From the NCBI GenBank assembly GCA_009823505.1, contig VZQC01013859.1, positions 1,281,591 to 1,345,590 of the forward strand: 64,000 nt of DNA. The letters run 5' to 3'. How positions within the stretch are numbered: the stretch's first letter is position 1; the number at the start of each line of letters is the position of its first letter. Shown here piece after piece: positions 23,173-33,637 of the stretch. Position numbers and translations under genes: made by a program. Origin of the DNA: Rhizomys pruinosus. Lineage: Eukaryota; Chordata; Mammalia; Rodentia; Spalacidae. The notes beneath the pieces were generated by a model. That model searched no databases. It was not told the DNA's origin and saw nothing but the letters and a program-made list of their open reading frames with translations.

Positions 23173-23387
23173 AATCACATCTTTTTAACTTATCAACTTA
23201 AATTCAAAATCAATTGAAAGCTAAGTGGATTAATTAAAAATTTTCAAAACGTCTCCAATTTTACTAACAAAATGTGATATCAAGTTTCCATTTCTTAACA
23301 TCGAAATTTGTATCTTTGGGTTAAGAAGAAACAAGTATATAGGTCTTACCATTTTACTTCTTATCTATCATGAGGGCTAGCAATCGG

Positions 23388-23566
23388 CTTTTTTTTTTTT
23401 TTTTTTTTTTTTTTCTTTTTTGGTATTTTTGAGACAAGGTCTCCCTTTAGTCCCAGCTGTCCTGGAACTTACTATGTAGACCAAGCTGGCCTTGAACTCA
23501 CAGAGATCCACCTGCTTCTGTCTCCCAAATGCTAGGATTAAAGGCGTGCACCATCACACCCAGTGC
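23388..23566 (-). mobile_element. B1 SINE, antisense
   Basis: A long T run (23391-23414), then 'gagacaaggtctccctttag', 'agaccaagctggccttgaac' and 'aaaggcgtgcaccatcacacc'. Full-length on the minus strand. Confidence 0.92.
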
Positions 23567-23609
23567 ACCATGCCTGGTGCAGTTGGCCTTTTTTTCAGAA
23601 CTATTTTTC

Positions 23610-23612
<3 letters not shown>

Positions 23613-23645
<33 letters not shown>
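23613..23645. repeat. (CA)n microsatellite
   Basis: About 15 uninterrupted CA units. Confidence 0.97.
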
Positions 23646-23647
<2 letters not shown>

Positions 23648-23933
23648 TGCACACTACTATGAAATTTCTCTCACTTCAACTTATTCAGGTTACTCTGCAC
23701 AGTCTACACAGTTTGTGTAGAAAGAAAGTAGTATCAGACCAGTGAAAATGTTAAATGGTTGACTAAGTTCCTTCTCTAAACAAACACCTTCTCCTGTGGA
23801 TGAACTATAAGTGTCATCCATGAAACCCTCAACAAAATCTCTGATTATTTCACTATTAATTTTGGAGTCCCTGAATTACAAATCACTATAACTGAGAACA
23901 TTACACTTAAGACTATCAAGATTATTTTACACT

Positions 23934-24165
23934 GGAGCTGAGGAGATATCCAGAAGTTAAGAGCACTGGCTACTTGTGCAGAGGACCAGGGTTTGTTTCC
24001 CAGTACCCTCATGGTGGCTGAAAACTGCCTGTAACTCCAGTTCCATGAAGTCCAGTGCCCTCTTCTGGCCTCCATATGCACCAGGCACACATCTTGTATA
24101 CATACATACATACATACATACATACATACATACATACATGCAAATCACTCATACACATAAAATAA
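23934..24165 (+). mobile_element. B2 SINE, sense
   Basis: 'gttaagagcactggct', 'gcagaggaccagggtttg', 'aactccagttccatgaag' and 'ctcttctggcctcc' identify an older B2. It has a single copy of the 'aactccagttcc' unit, so it lacks the 17-bp duplication. Confidence 0.88.
24097..24140. repeat. (CATA)n microsatellite in a B2 tail
   Basis: About ten tandem CATA units, lying in the 3' part of the surrounding B2. Confidence 0.95.
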
Positions 24166-24308
24166 AAAGAAATTATTATTTTTAAAAGATTATATACTAC
24201 ACTACTGCTCACAATCAAGAAAAACTAAAAATTTTATCCACATTCAAATACATGAATACATTATATATTTGTAGCTGTTATATGTTATGTATAAAATCGA
24301 GCCAGCAT

Positions 24309-24540
24309 GGGTGCTGGAGAGATGGCTTGGTGGTTAAGAGCACTGAACATGCTGTTCTTGCAGATAACCTGGATTCTATTTTCAGCACCCACATGGTGAC
24401 TAACAACCATCAATAACTCAAGTTCCAGGGAATCTGACAGCCACTTCTGACTTCTGTGGGCATTGCACAACATGGATGCACCTACCTACATACAAGCAAA
24501 ACATTCGTATGCGTAAAATAAAAATAATGAATTAATTTCT
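24309..24540 (+). mobile_element. B2 SINE, sense
   Basis: 'gtgctggagagatggcttgg', 'cagcacccacatggtgac', 'ggcattgcacaacatgg' and an A/T-rich tail. Moderately diverged and lacking the 17-bp duplication. Confidence 0.9.
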
Positions 24541-24794
24541 TTTCAAAATTGGGCCAGCGCATATATTCACACACGTATCAATGTTGGTTCAATTTTCAAA
24601 GTGGTAAGTTACGTAAGATGACAGGACTTGTTTGGGGCAATACCAATATCATTTAAATCCTCTCAAAATGTAATTCCTAAGAAAAATTTAGTTCTAAAAT
24701 AAGAAGCCAAAAACCCATTCACCACAGTACCTGAATGTGTCTGATAATTCACCATATTTACCAGCAGGACTAGCATCTCTATCTCACCTATGAC

Positions 24795-24861
24795 AATTCT
24801 AACTTATGTTAACTTCCCAACTGCAAGAAAAACCTGTTTCGAAAGAGCTATTAAACTATTC
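24795..24861. repeat. Left arm of a 67-bp inverted repeat
   Basis: Exact complement of 25158-25224 apart from one mismatch (a C/T difference eight bases in). The arm contains 'ttaacttcccaactgc' and 'ctgtttcgaaagagc'. It does not match any SINE or LINE I recognise. Confidence 0.95.
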
Positions 24862-25157
24862 AGAATAAAATAGGATGATATTTTTCTCTGCCACATTAAA
24901 AATAAGTCTCAACCACCAAACATAAATGAGACAGCAGTAGCTGAACAGCAGCTTTGTTGGCCAATAGAAGAGTCACAAGGGAAATGTCTGGGAAAACACT
25001 TTGATCTCTGCAGGAAGTGGCCAACAGGCTCACAGAGACATGCTTCTTGCTTTGCGTGGAACAAAGATTCAGGGAAATGCCACCCTGTTATTAGTGTCAC
25101 AGAACTGTAGAGATTTACATGGAAATGTAAGCCAGTGTAGTTTAATAGTTTAATAGT
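24862..25157. other. 296-bp loop between inverted-repeat arms
   Basis: Single-copy looking sequence, somewhat richer in GC than its flanks around 24980-25090. Tandem 'tttaatag' copies occur at the right edge (about 25140-25157). No coding frame or family recognised. Confidence 0.6.
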
Positions 25158-25224
25158 GAATAGTTTAATAGCTCTTTCGAAACAGGTTTTTCTTGCAGTT
25201 GGGAAGTTAACATAAATTAGAATT
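25158..25224. repeat. Right arm of a 67-bp inverted repeat
   Basis: Complement of 24795-24861 at 66 of 67 positions. A transcript across this locus could form a long hairpin; see findings. Confidence 0.95.
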
Positions 25225-25351
25225 ATATTAGGTATTTACCAAGTTGATAGCAAAGCACAGCATCAAAAATACTTGGAAGAAAATCAGCTAAGTGATTGGC
25301 AGGCCATATGGAAGCATGTGAGATAGATGGCAGTCCTGCATATTAGGTGGT

Positions 25352-25425
25352 TTGTGTGTGTGTGTGTCTGTCTGTCTGTCTGTGTGTCTGTGTGTCTGTG
25401 TGTCTGTGTCTGTGTCTGTGTCTGC
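25352..25425. repeat. (TG)n/(TCTG)n microsatellite
   Basis: TG units followed by TCTG and TGTGTC variants over about 74 bp. Confidence 0.95.
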
Positions 25426-25950
25426 GTTCCAGCATCCTTGAAGCACTACACTTCCCCAGCAAGTTGCTAGCCCATTACAAGGGTCTTGAATTTTGATCCT
25501 ACATCTATATGCTCTTATTCTATAAGGATAATAAACACTGTAACCTACTATATCTGGAAAGCCTCTTGCTGAGGAGAAACAGATGACAGGAGACTAAGAT
25601 TATCATTCTAAAACTAACACAGGAGGAGAAAATGAAAATAAAATCTTCAAAATAAATCAATGCTAGGGAATGGGTAGATGACAGCGTGTGACAGAGTAGG
25701 GTAGCAGATCCAGGGAGGAAGTGCAGGATTCTGTTTCAGGACCTGGTGTCACGTGTGCCTTGGGTGAAATCAGAGCACCTGTGGATCCCCAAAAGCAGTG
25801 CAGGCCTCAGAAATTCTTATGAAACCAAGTGCTGATCCTTGCAGAAAGACTTGTCCAAAAGCTAGTTATGAATCGACTGTCAGCAAAGATCTGTGAGCAT
25901 CATTCTTCAGCCCACCACAGAGCACTCCACAGATTTGTGCAATTATACAA
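25426..25950. other. Unassigned sequence
   Basis: No gene or repeat recognised. Confidence 0.4.
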
Positions 25951-25954
25951 GGAA

Positions 25955-26012
25955 TGGAGGGAGAGAGAGAGAAATGGACAGAGAGACAGAGATGGAGACA
26001 CAGATGCAGGGG
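25955..26012. repeat. GA-rich low-complexity tract
   Basis: Imperfect GAGA/GACA units with interruptions. Confidence 0.8.
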
Positions 26013-26067
26013 GTGGATGATAACTGTCTTACTGGTTTTGTGGTAGTCGTTAGCATTATTGGTAGTG

Positions 26068-26145
26068 GGTCTGGAATAGGAATTGAATCCAGGACCTCAC
26101 GCATGCAAGCCAAAGAGTCTAGCACTGATCTACAGCCCCAGCCTC
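26068..26145 (-). mobile_element. ID/B4-type SINE head, antisense
   Basis: 'ggaattgaatccaggacctca', 'gcatgcaagcc' and 'ctgatctacagccccagcc' are the complement of the tRNA-Ala-derived ID element head. The rest of the element is not seen. Confidence 0.7.
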
Positions 26146-26910
26146 CTGGTTTTGTTTTTATTTTTCAATAAAATAGGGTTTAAACTACAAGGCTTTGGAA
26201 AACAGGGACAATGTCTATCCTTCAGTAATGCACCCTCGAGTGCTTAATTTACATGTGGCTGCTGGGAAATATGTCTGCATTATATAATTAAATGATTCAT
26301 GAGGTTTAATACTCTACTAAACATAATGGAAAGTATGTATGTAACAGAATATGTACAAGAAGGAGTACTTTTGAATATTTTCAGAAGAAAAATTCCCAAA
26401 CTGTCAAACTCTGCTTGGCAAAGACTTCTGCCTTTATTTTATTTCAGTAAAGCTTGAACAGACACATAAAAGGCCAAAATTTAATGTTTTAAAAATACAG
26501 AAATACTTAGAATCAGCAATTTATTTCTGGTTTTGTAAGTTCTACATTTGAGGGCTGGGAAATTTTTATTCCTGAGGCAAGCTGATCACCCTCTTCGTGA
26601 TTCTGTGGCGTATAGCTGGAAGAGTTCATAGCAAGCATCTGATTCAGTTGAAGTTCAGAGAATTCTGGTTAAGTAAAGAATGCATATTGTCTAAATCAAG
26701 CTGGGTAGGAGCTCACCAGAAAACCAGAAAGAACATCTACATTAGAGAACATGAAATGGTGCAGTTCTTCGAGGAGATGAAACTCCAAGAAGAGAGGTCA
26801 TCTAATTTGAGTTTTATTTACATTGCTTGTCTCCAAAAGTAGATGAGTAGCAGGAAGAAGATCAAAGGCCATTCTTTAGTGGCTTATAAAGCTATGTCTC
26901 AACTCTTCTG
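26146..26910. other. Unassigned AT-rich sequence
   Basis: Nothing recognised. An 81-codon open frame at 26597-26842 shows no motif and I regard it as chance. Confidence 0.4.
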
Positions 26911-26912
26911 TG

Positions 26913-26987
26913 GGGTGCTGGAGATCTAACCCAGAACCTTCCACATGCTAGGCAAATTTTCTCCTTCCGTGCTATACTCCCAGCCCT
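26913..26987 (-). mobile_element. ID-type SINE, antisense
   Basis: 'ggtgctggagatctaaccc', 'cacatgctaggcaaattt' and 'tactcccagccc' are a decayed complement of the ID head. Confidence 0.65.
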
Positions 26988-27284
26988 TTGTATCTCAAGT
27001 CTTACAGACACGACTGCTTCTCCATCAACCCCAAAGCACCACCATCAATGGCACACTCATCCATTACCGAAATTAGATCCCCCACCCATAGTTCTCATGA
27101 TCACCCATTTTAGCCTCTTACCTGTGCCAAGAAGTTCTCACTACATGTAGTCTGTTAAATTTTAAGCCCATTCACTTTACCCTAAAATACAGTGGATGCA
27201 GACACTCATGAATCATCTGAAAAGAACAAATGGTGTTTAAGGAAGGCCTGGGATGACCTCTTCTAATTAAGAATGACCCACTAA
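26988..27284. other. Unassigned sequence
   Basis: No recognisable element. Confidence 0.35.
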
Positions 27285-27286
27285 AA

Positions 27287-27430
27287 CCAAATGTGGTGGC
27301 TTGTGACTGAGATCTCAAGAGGATGAAACTATAGGATTGCCAAGGTGTTTGAGGCCATGTTGTGCTACATGGTCAGTTCCAGACCAGCCTGGGCTATAAG
27401 TGGAGACTGTTCTCTAAAAATAAAAAGATA
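27287..27430 (+). mobile_element. B1/B4-type SINE, sense, old
   Basis: 'aaatgtggtggcttgtgac', 'tttgaggccatgttg', 'gaccagcctgggctata' and an A-rich tail follow the 7SL-derived SINE order with many changes. Confidence 0.7.
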
Positions 27431-27479
27431 AAAACAACAAAAATTAGTCAACCAAAAAAATAAAAATAAATAAACACTT

Positions 27480-28790
27480 GAAGTGCACATGACAAAGGAC
27501 ATATTTTCCTTGTAGTTTTACATTATATAGTAAATAACAGGCAGTCATGCTTGCTTTACACATTGATGGGGTCCAAGGGAATGCTAGAATGTCTTTCTGG
27601 ATGGTGTAGGATTTTAAGTTTAATGAAGATCACAGGAACGGCAGCATTATGAAGCAGTGAACTTCATCCCCAGGCCTGTTAAGAGCCTAGTGTAGTTGCT
27701 TGTATTGCATTAACTTCCATTTCCAGGCCTCTAGATGGTAGTTGTAAAACTGCAAGTGTTTGGAAGAGTGCTTCACAGGATTTGATGAAGAGTGCTGTTC
27801 ACAGAAAAGAATGAGTCATACAGCTTTTACAAGGGTATCTGCCTCAGGAAGAAAGCCTAGAAACCTGGAATGAAATGTCTGCCTCTGCCAGAAGAGTGTC
27901 AGGAGGCATACCAAAGGACAGCATGAGAAACCAGGGAAGGTACACTATGTAAATCAAAGTTTTGTTTCACTGTTTAGAAAATGGAATTTGGCAGCAACTG
28001 CTGGTTGTTCTTAACCATAGTCAGCAGTAGAATGTTGTTATAAAGTTTATAAAGCTTTCATAACCTCTGGTCCTCAGAACATCCCCCTCCTGTTAGCTGT
28101 CATTATGACACTATTTTTAATGGCTAAAAATGATGGAATTTTTTTTCATCAAAATATTACTGGCATGTTAAATTATGACTAAATGCCATATTGTCTATAT
28201 ACTGTGTTGACTGCAGCCTTAAATCAAGATAGGGGATGAGATTTAGGGATTATTTTATGTGTTTGCCATGTTCTAGCAACTCAACAATTAGGCAGCTTCT
28301 TATTTCTTGTTCAATGTGGAGTGTATTTCAAATAACATAAAGTTGTGGTAATTTTGAAGGCTTATTACAACAAATATAAAAATTTTTATTTCTATACCTA
28401 AGTGACTAAACTTCCGGGAATTGACTTAAATAAACAATGACACTCTTCCAAAAAATGACCTTAATAATTTTAGTTATATTTTTTACTCTCTGGAGTCTAT
28501 AAATAATCTTTCTTTGATGATAATAAGTCTAGCCTTATCAAGAGATTGTTACCATGATAATACTGTGTTTTTAAGTAATCGGATCAGGACTTAAATAGGC
28601 TAAATATAATAACTTACCAGATGGTTAACACTTCCACTACTTTGTTTGGATTTTTGCTTTTATTATAGGTACAAATGTCTTCCAATCATTCAACTACTAT
28701 ATGCTTTTGTGGCAAACCATAAAATAACAGCCATATGTAGAAGTGATCACTAAGAGTTGAAAATAAAGAATGATACTGGTTAATGTGTGA
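27480..28790. other. AT-rich non-coding sequence
   Basis: No gene, RNA or named repeat found in about 1.3 kb. Confidence 0.45.
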
Positions 28791-28795
28791 GTATT

Positions 28796-29050
28796 TATTG
28801 AGCTTTTTTGCATTTCATACAACCTTTCCCAATCAAATTTAGATCCATTTCCCTATCCAGGCACCCTTCCACCAGAGCTCATGCATTCTGCGATACATGT
28901 TAAGTCCTGTCATGCATCTTTTTCTTAGTCTTTTTTAACTTTTTCAATGTATAAGTTTACTGTTTTGGTCAGTTATTTGAATAAGTCTTTTGTTGTTGTT
29001 CTTCCCCTTAATTTTATATTACTCCAAAATATGTATATATACACTCCACA
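28796..29050 (-). mobile_element. L1 3' end, antisense
   Basis: The left edge reads 'tttgcatttcatacaacc', the complement of the L1 terminal 'gtatgaaatgca'. It is followed by 'accagagctcatgcattctg' and 'cagtttactgttttggtcagtt'-like sequence, as in the other L1 3' ends of this window. Confidence 0.65.
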
Positions 29051-29099
29051 CCATACCAAAATGACAGAGTCTGAAAATAAACTATAGGTTAATTAAAAA

Positions 29100-29215
29100 A
29101 CACATTTGGAATTCATATTTAACAGGAATATGTCTAAACTGAACTGAGAAATGATATCTGAAATACACGAAACTTCAATAAAAGCATTATAAAAAATTAG
29201 AGGCAAAGTAAAAAA
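29100..29215 (+). mobile_element. L1 3' terminus, sense
   Basis: 'ctaaactgaactgagaaatg', 'tctgaaatacacgaaac' and 'ttcaataaaa' with an A-rich end. It faces the antisense 3' end just to its left, so two L1 termini lie tail-outward about 400 bp apart. Confidence 0.6.
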
Positions 29216-29291
29216 AAAACAGTAATGTTGTATGGAGGCAAATATAAAACTTTATATTCCCAAGTTACATGGCAAGTTGATGTATACTTTT

Positions 29292-29450
29292 TTCTTTTTT
29301 TTTTTTTTTCCTTTTTGAGACAAGGTCTCCCTTTAGTCCCAGTTGGCCTGGAGCTCACTATGTAGACCAGGCTGGCCTTGAACTCACAAAGATCCACCTG
29401 CCTCTACCTCTCAAGTGCTAGGATTAAAGGTGTGCGTGACCACGCCTGGA
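29292..29450 (-). mobile_element. B1 SINE, antisense, with target-site duplication
   Basis: A T run, 'gagacaaggtctcccttt', 'agaccaggctggccttgaac' and 'gtgtgcgtgaccacgcc'. A 14-bp direct repeat TGATGTATACTTTT lies at 29278-29291 and 29451-29464. Confidence 0.92.
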
Positions 29451-29584
29451 TGATGTATACTTTTAAAGAGATTGATTATTTCTCATAAATCTTATTTTCC
29501 TAAGAAAATAGAATCATAAACTTCAAGCTATATCTATAGTAGCATCAGACAATGTGGTACTATATTTACTAAAAAATGTATCCA

Positions 29585-30180
29585 GCTCAACTTACATATA
29601 AAGAGTTAGTGCTATACTCTGGATGTTAAACCTCTGTCAGATGTGTCACTGGTGAAGGTTTCCTCCCAGTTAATCTGTGGGTTTTCTCTTCACTTCTTTG
29701 ATTGTTTCTTTCACTGTACAGAAGCTTTTGAGTTTAATGAGGTCCGACTTGTCAATTGTTCATCTTATTGCCTGCACAGCTGCTGTCTGATTTGCAGGTG
29801 TTTTCTTACACCTATATCCTGTAGGTTACTGCCAACATTTTCTTTTATCATTTTCAGAGTTTCAGGTTTCACATTGAGGTATTTGATCCATTTGGGATTA
29901 ATGTGTTTTTTTTTATTATTTCTGTATGTGTATCAATGTACTGTCTGCATGCAGGTTTGTGCACCCGTGTCGTGCAATGCCACGGAGGTCAGAAGAGGGT
30001 CTCGGATTCCCCTGGACCTGGAGTTCTCCTGGAATTGGAGTTTCAGATGGTTCTCGGCCGCCATGTGGGTGCTGGGGATGGAGCCCTGGTCCTCTGTAAG
30101 AGGGTTCGGCGCTCTTAACCGCTAGGCCATTTCTCCAGCCCCCGGGATTAATGTGTTTTAAAGGTAATTGTCTGAAATAA
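29585..30180 (-). mobile_element. L1 ORF2-region fragment, antisense, split by a B2
   Basis: 'gttaaacctctgtcagatgtg', 'tctttcactgtacagaagc', 'gacttgtcaattgttcatc' and 'gtatttgatccatttggga' are complements of a conserved L1 ORF2 stretch downstream of the endonuclease domain. The B2 at 29906-30143 interrupts it, and the L1 resumes after the duplicated 'gggattaatgtg'. No intact frame. Confidence 0.75.
29906..30143 (-). mobile_element. Young B2 SINE, antisense, with 12-bp duplication
   Basis: Flanked by GGGATTAATGTG at 29894-29905 and 30144-30155. It contains the 17-bp internal duplication and retained CpG. Orientation is from the T-rich left end and 'ccatttctccagcccc' at the right. Confidence 0.95.
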
Positions 30181-30437
30181 TGTACACTCTACTTTCTCTG
30201 ACTCTCTCCCCACACAAAGCTAGATCTTTTCACTACAACTAACAACAAAAAGTCAGTGAAAATAATATGCATATAATCTTTTACAATTTGTATTTATTCC
30301 AGAATTTTATCCAATGTATTTTTATCACATTCAAACCCTGTCCCCTTCTCCAGCCATTTCCTACTCTCCACTCTTCCCCCCATTTCATGTCCTTAATTAT
30401 TGTCTGTCTTTTTGTGTCATTTATCTATTATTAATTC
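30181..30437 (-). mobile_element. Possible L1 3' UTR, antisense
   Basis: A pyrimidine-rich stretch (30335-30400, 'ccccttctccagccatttcc') resembles the complement of the purine-rich part of rodent L1 3' UTRs. Weak evidence. Confidence 0.35.
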
Positions 30438-30438
30438 A

Positions 30439-30605
30439 ATTTTTTTTTTTTTTTTTTTTTTGCTTTTCGGACAGGCCTCCCTGTACCCCAGCCTGTCCTG
30501 GTGAACCACTCTGTAGTCCAGGCGGACCTTGAACTCAAGAGATCTGTCCTTGTCTCATGCTCGAGTGGCTGGGTCACTTGTGTGTGTCCACCAATGCCCC
30601 TACAG
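30439..30605 (-). mobile_element. B1 SINE, antisense, with many small deletions
   Basis: A T run, then 'ggacaggcctccctgtacccc', 'gtcctggtgaaccactctgtag' and 'ccaggcggaccttgaactca'. Many single-base losses relative to the other B1 copies, so either old or poorly sequenced. Confidence 0.75.
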
Positions 30606-30611
30606 ATACAA

Positions 30612-31253
30612 CTTTTATTTCTTTTTTTATTGTTAATTAAACTTTTTCATGAAGTCATAAGTTTCATTTTCAATGATCTAGAATTGCTTCCCTTTCCTGC
30701 TCCCCACCACCCAGTCCCTTCACTCTTGCCCTACCATGTCCTGAATCTTTTTCTGAGTCTTTCAGTCTTTAAATTCCAATCCATGCTTCCCAAGTGCTTC
30801 TGGGTGTGAATCAATGCCCTAAAGTCTGGTCAACATGCCAGCTATCACACCAGAAAGGAAAACTAACTCTTCCTCTCGCATCATCCATGAGTAGACAATA
30901 GATTCTCAGCTTGGGCTGGGTCTTCCAGCCCACTTCACACAGCCCAGCTGGGACCCTCTTTGGCTTGGTTTTGCATAGTCTTATGTATGCTATCATAAGC
31001 CCTACAGCTTCATACGTGCAATTAACGTATGGTGTCCAGATAACACAATTTCCCGGAATTCATCTACCACTTCTGAATTCATCTACCACTTCTGTCTCTT
31101 ACAATCTTTCCACCCTCTCTTCCACAATCCTCTGAGCCTTGGAAGGAGAGGGTGTCATATAGGTAATCCTTTAGGGCTGAGGCACTCCTATCAGTTTCTT
31201 GTTTCTTTCTTTCCTTGCACTCTTATCCTCGTCTTAACTCTTATTCTTTCTTC
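30612..31253 (-). mobile_element. L1 3' UTR, antisense (part 1)
   Basis: 'tttaaattccaatccatgc', 'ctcttacaatctttccaccctc' and 'gagccttggaaggagagggtg' are complements of a typical rodent L1 3' region ('gaagagggggcaggaagatt' type). It continues beyond the B1 at 31254-31421. Confidence 0.6.
31056..31093. repeat. 19-bp tandem duplication
   Basis: Two identical copies of 'gaattcatctaccacttct' in direct succession inside the L1-derived stretch. Confidence 0.95.
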
Positions 31254-31421
31254 TTTTTTTTTTTTTTTTTTTTTGGTCTTTTCGAGACAGGGTCTCCCTG
31301 TAGCCCCAGCTGTCCTGGAACTCACTCTGTAGACCAGGCTGGCCTTGAACTCACAAAGATCCACCTGCCTCTGCCTCCCAAGCGCTAAGATTAAAGGCGT
31401 GCACCATCACGCCAGTTTCTT
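31254..31421 (-). mobile_element. Young B1 SINE, antisense
   Basis: A T run, 'gagacagggtctccctgtag', 'agaccaggctggccttgaac' and 'aggcgtgcaccatcacgcc'. A short direct repeat TCTTATTCT is near both edges (about 31239 and 31421). Inserted into an antisense L1. Confidence 0.92.
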
Positions 31422-31870
31422 ATTCTCTGCATGTTGACCAGTTGTGGATCTCTGTGTTAATCTCCATCTGCTGCATAAAGAACCTTTTCTGGTGAGAGTT
31501 TAAGGATGTACTAATCTATGGATATAAAAATAAGTCATTGTAAGCTACTTTAATAATATGTCTATTTACTAGGTGATACTAGTATGTTCTTCTTCATAGC
31601 CTGTGATTTGTCTAGAGACAGGTTCTTACTCTAATAACAGTGTCTGGTATGAATGCCTTGTTTTTCCAGTTATACCCATTTACCTGTGAATTTCATAATT
31701 TCATTTCTATTAACAGCTGGATAATATTCCATCTTGTAAATGTATTATACTTTCATTACCCATTCACCAGTTTATGGACATCTACATTGTTTCGATTTCC
31801 TGCCTATTGTGCACAGATTAGCAGTGAACATGGATGGATAGCTATCTCTATAATAGGAAATAGAGATCTT
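31422..31870 (-). mobile_element. L1 3' region, antisense (part 2)
   Basis: 'gttgaccagttgtggatctc', 'taatctatggatat' and 'gttcttactctaataacagtg' are L1 3' UTR complements. 'ggataatattccatcttg' and 'ttaatggacatctacattg'-like sequence (31720-31800) belongs to the region next to the ORF2 end. Confidence 0.6.
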
Positions 31871-32305
31871 TGATTTGGCTATAATTTTTGTTAAGGAGTA
31901 AAATTTAAATGTAAATCAAAAATTAGACAGAATGTTACTCCATGAAAGTCCAATTCCATTTCTTGAAGTCATATTCCAGATACCTGATATTTATTGCCAC
32001 AAGATCTGTTTTCTGAAATGATATACATGGTGGGTTATCTTGGCAATTCCTCACAGATCTCAGTGAGAACATCATGATGCCATAGTCATAACTACTCACA
32101 TTCACTTAGCAAGCATGACAAGTCAATCAGTAATTGTCACTTGCTATTCAGTGCAAAATATTTTCATAATTATAAAAATTAAATCAATGGATATATCAAC
32201 TTAAATATGAATTAACTCTTTTCCGTGTGCCATTAAAATATTGATTCTGTACTTACTAAGTGAATAATGCATAATTCTAGTAAATGAAACTACAATGCTT
32301 TCGAG
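31871..32305. other. AT-rich sequence
   Basis: Nothing recognised. Confidence 0.4.
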
Positions 32306-32324
32306 ATTATTATCAATCTTTTTT

Positions 32325-32533
32325 ATTTTTTTATGTGTATAAATGTACTGTATGCATGTAGGTTGGTGCACCCGTGTCGTGCAATGCAGAGGAGGTCAGA
32401 AGAGGGCATAGGATTCCCCTGGAACTGGAGTTAAAGATGGTTTTCAGCCACCATGTGGGTGCTGGGGATCGAACCCGGGTCCTCTGCAAGCGCAGTCGGT
32501 GCTCTTAACCACTAGGCCATCTCTCCAGCCCCC
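32325..32533 (-). mobile_element. B2 SINE, antisense, without the 17-bp duplication
   Basis: A 14-bp direct repeat TATCAATCTTTTTT lies at 32311-32324 and 32534-32547. The body has 'gcacccgtgtcgtgcaatgc' like the young copies but only one 'ctggaactggagtt' unit. It is a useful intermediate or sister type. Confidence 0.94.
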
Positions 32534-32682
32534 TATCAATCTTTTTTCTAATTGCTTTAAAATGTTTGAGCCCATGATTTTTGCAATGCATCTCTAAATG
32601 TATTCATTTTCCAAATTGTAACACGTGTGGCTCACAGGAACCTATGGCTGAAAATCAATATTTGCAAAACAATATTTGGGGC

Positions 32683-33005
32683 TGGGGAGATAGCTCAGTA
32701 AAATGAGGACCTGAATTCAATCTATAGAATCCATGTAAAAATGCTGAACATAGTTATAATCTCAGCACTGGAGAGGCCAAGACAGGAGGCTCCCTAGGAT
32801 GCATGACCAGCTAGCTTTGCCTACTTAGTGAGCTCCAGGCCTGTGTGAGACTGTCCCAAAGAAAAAGGTAAATAGCACCAGAGGAACAATGCCCAAGGTT
32901 GATCTCTGGCCTCTACACACATGCATGTACACACACATGCATGTGCACACATGCGTGTACACACATGCATGCACACACACATGCATGTATATACACATGC
33001 ATATG
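32683..33005 (+). mobile_element. B3A SINE, sense
   Basis: 'ggggctggggagatagctcag', 'atctcagcactggagagg', 'gaccagctagctttgcc', 'gagctccaggcctgtgtgag' and 'ttgatctctggcctctac' give a B3A on the plus strand, ending in an ACACATGC-rich run. Confidence 0.75.
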
Positions 33006-33075
33006 CACCAGCACACAGTGGTGCAGCACAGAAAATAGTGATCTCTGTGTGTGAGTGTATGTTCATGTATATTGG

Positions 33076-33113
<38 letters not shown>

Positions 33114-33115
33114 AT
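32915..33115. repeat. CACATGCA-type repeats and (TA)n(TG)n
   Basis: Imperfect ACACATGCATG units from 32918 to 33005, then a pure TA run and TG run at about 33075-33112. Confidence 0.9.
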
Positions 33116-33195
33116 AAATAAATGCATACATGTGTGCATGTGCATATGAAGGCCAGAGGTCATGTCAGATGTCTTAGTTCCTTTTCTAGCTCATT

Positions 33196-33414
33196 TTTTT
33201 TTATTTTATTTTATTTTACATGTATGAGTGTATTCCCTGCATGTATATAAATGCACCCATGTCATTCAATCTCCGCAGAGGCCAAAAGAGGCCATTGGAT
33301 CCCCTGGAACTGTAATTACAGATAGTTTTAGCTACCATGTAGGTGCTGGGAATAGAACCTGGGTCCTTTCTAAGAATAGACAGTGCTTTTAACCACTGAG
33401 CCGTCTCTCCAGAC
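33196..33414 (-). mobile_element. Old B2 SINE, antisense
   Basis: A T/A-rich left end, 'ggatcccctggaactgtaa', 'gtaggtgctgggaatagaacc' and 'gagccgtctctccag'. Lacks the 17-bp duplication. Confidence 0.88.
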
Positions 33415-33416
33415 CT

Positions 33417-33637
33417 TCCACCTTATTTTTTGAAACAGGGTCTCTAACTAAATATGGCACTCATTGATTCACTAGCCTGACTGACCAGCAAGCCTCAGGA
33501 ATCCTCCTGTCTCCACATCCCAGCACTGGATTACGGGCACTTCCTGGATTTTGACATGTGTCCTAGGGATCTGAACTCAGCTCCTCAAGCTTCCATAGAA
33601 ACCACTTTACTGACTGAGCCATTTCTCTGGCCTCAAA
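33417..33637 (-). mobile_element. B4-type SINE, antisense
   Basis: 'tgaaacagggtctctaacta', 'cctcctgtctccacatcccag' and then an ID-like 'gactgagccatttctctggcc' end fit B4 (7SL-like plus ID-like parts) on the minus strand. Confidence 0.65.

Noticed and set aside
24097..24140. Regular short repeats that might suggest a CRISPR-like array
   Set aside because: Simple (CATA)n microsatellite in a B2 tail, without spacers, in a eukaryotic genome.
29643..30125. 160-codon open frame, the longest in the window
   Set aside because: It runs through an antisense L1 fragment and then an antisense B2; neither codes in this orientation.
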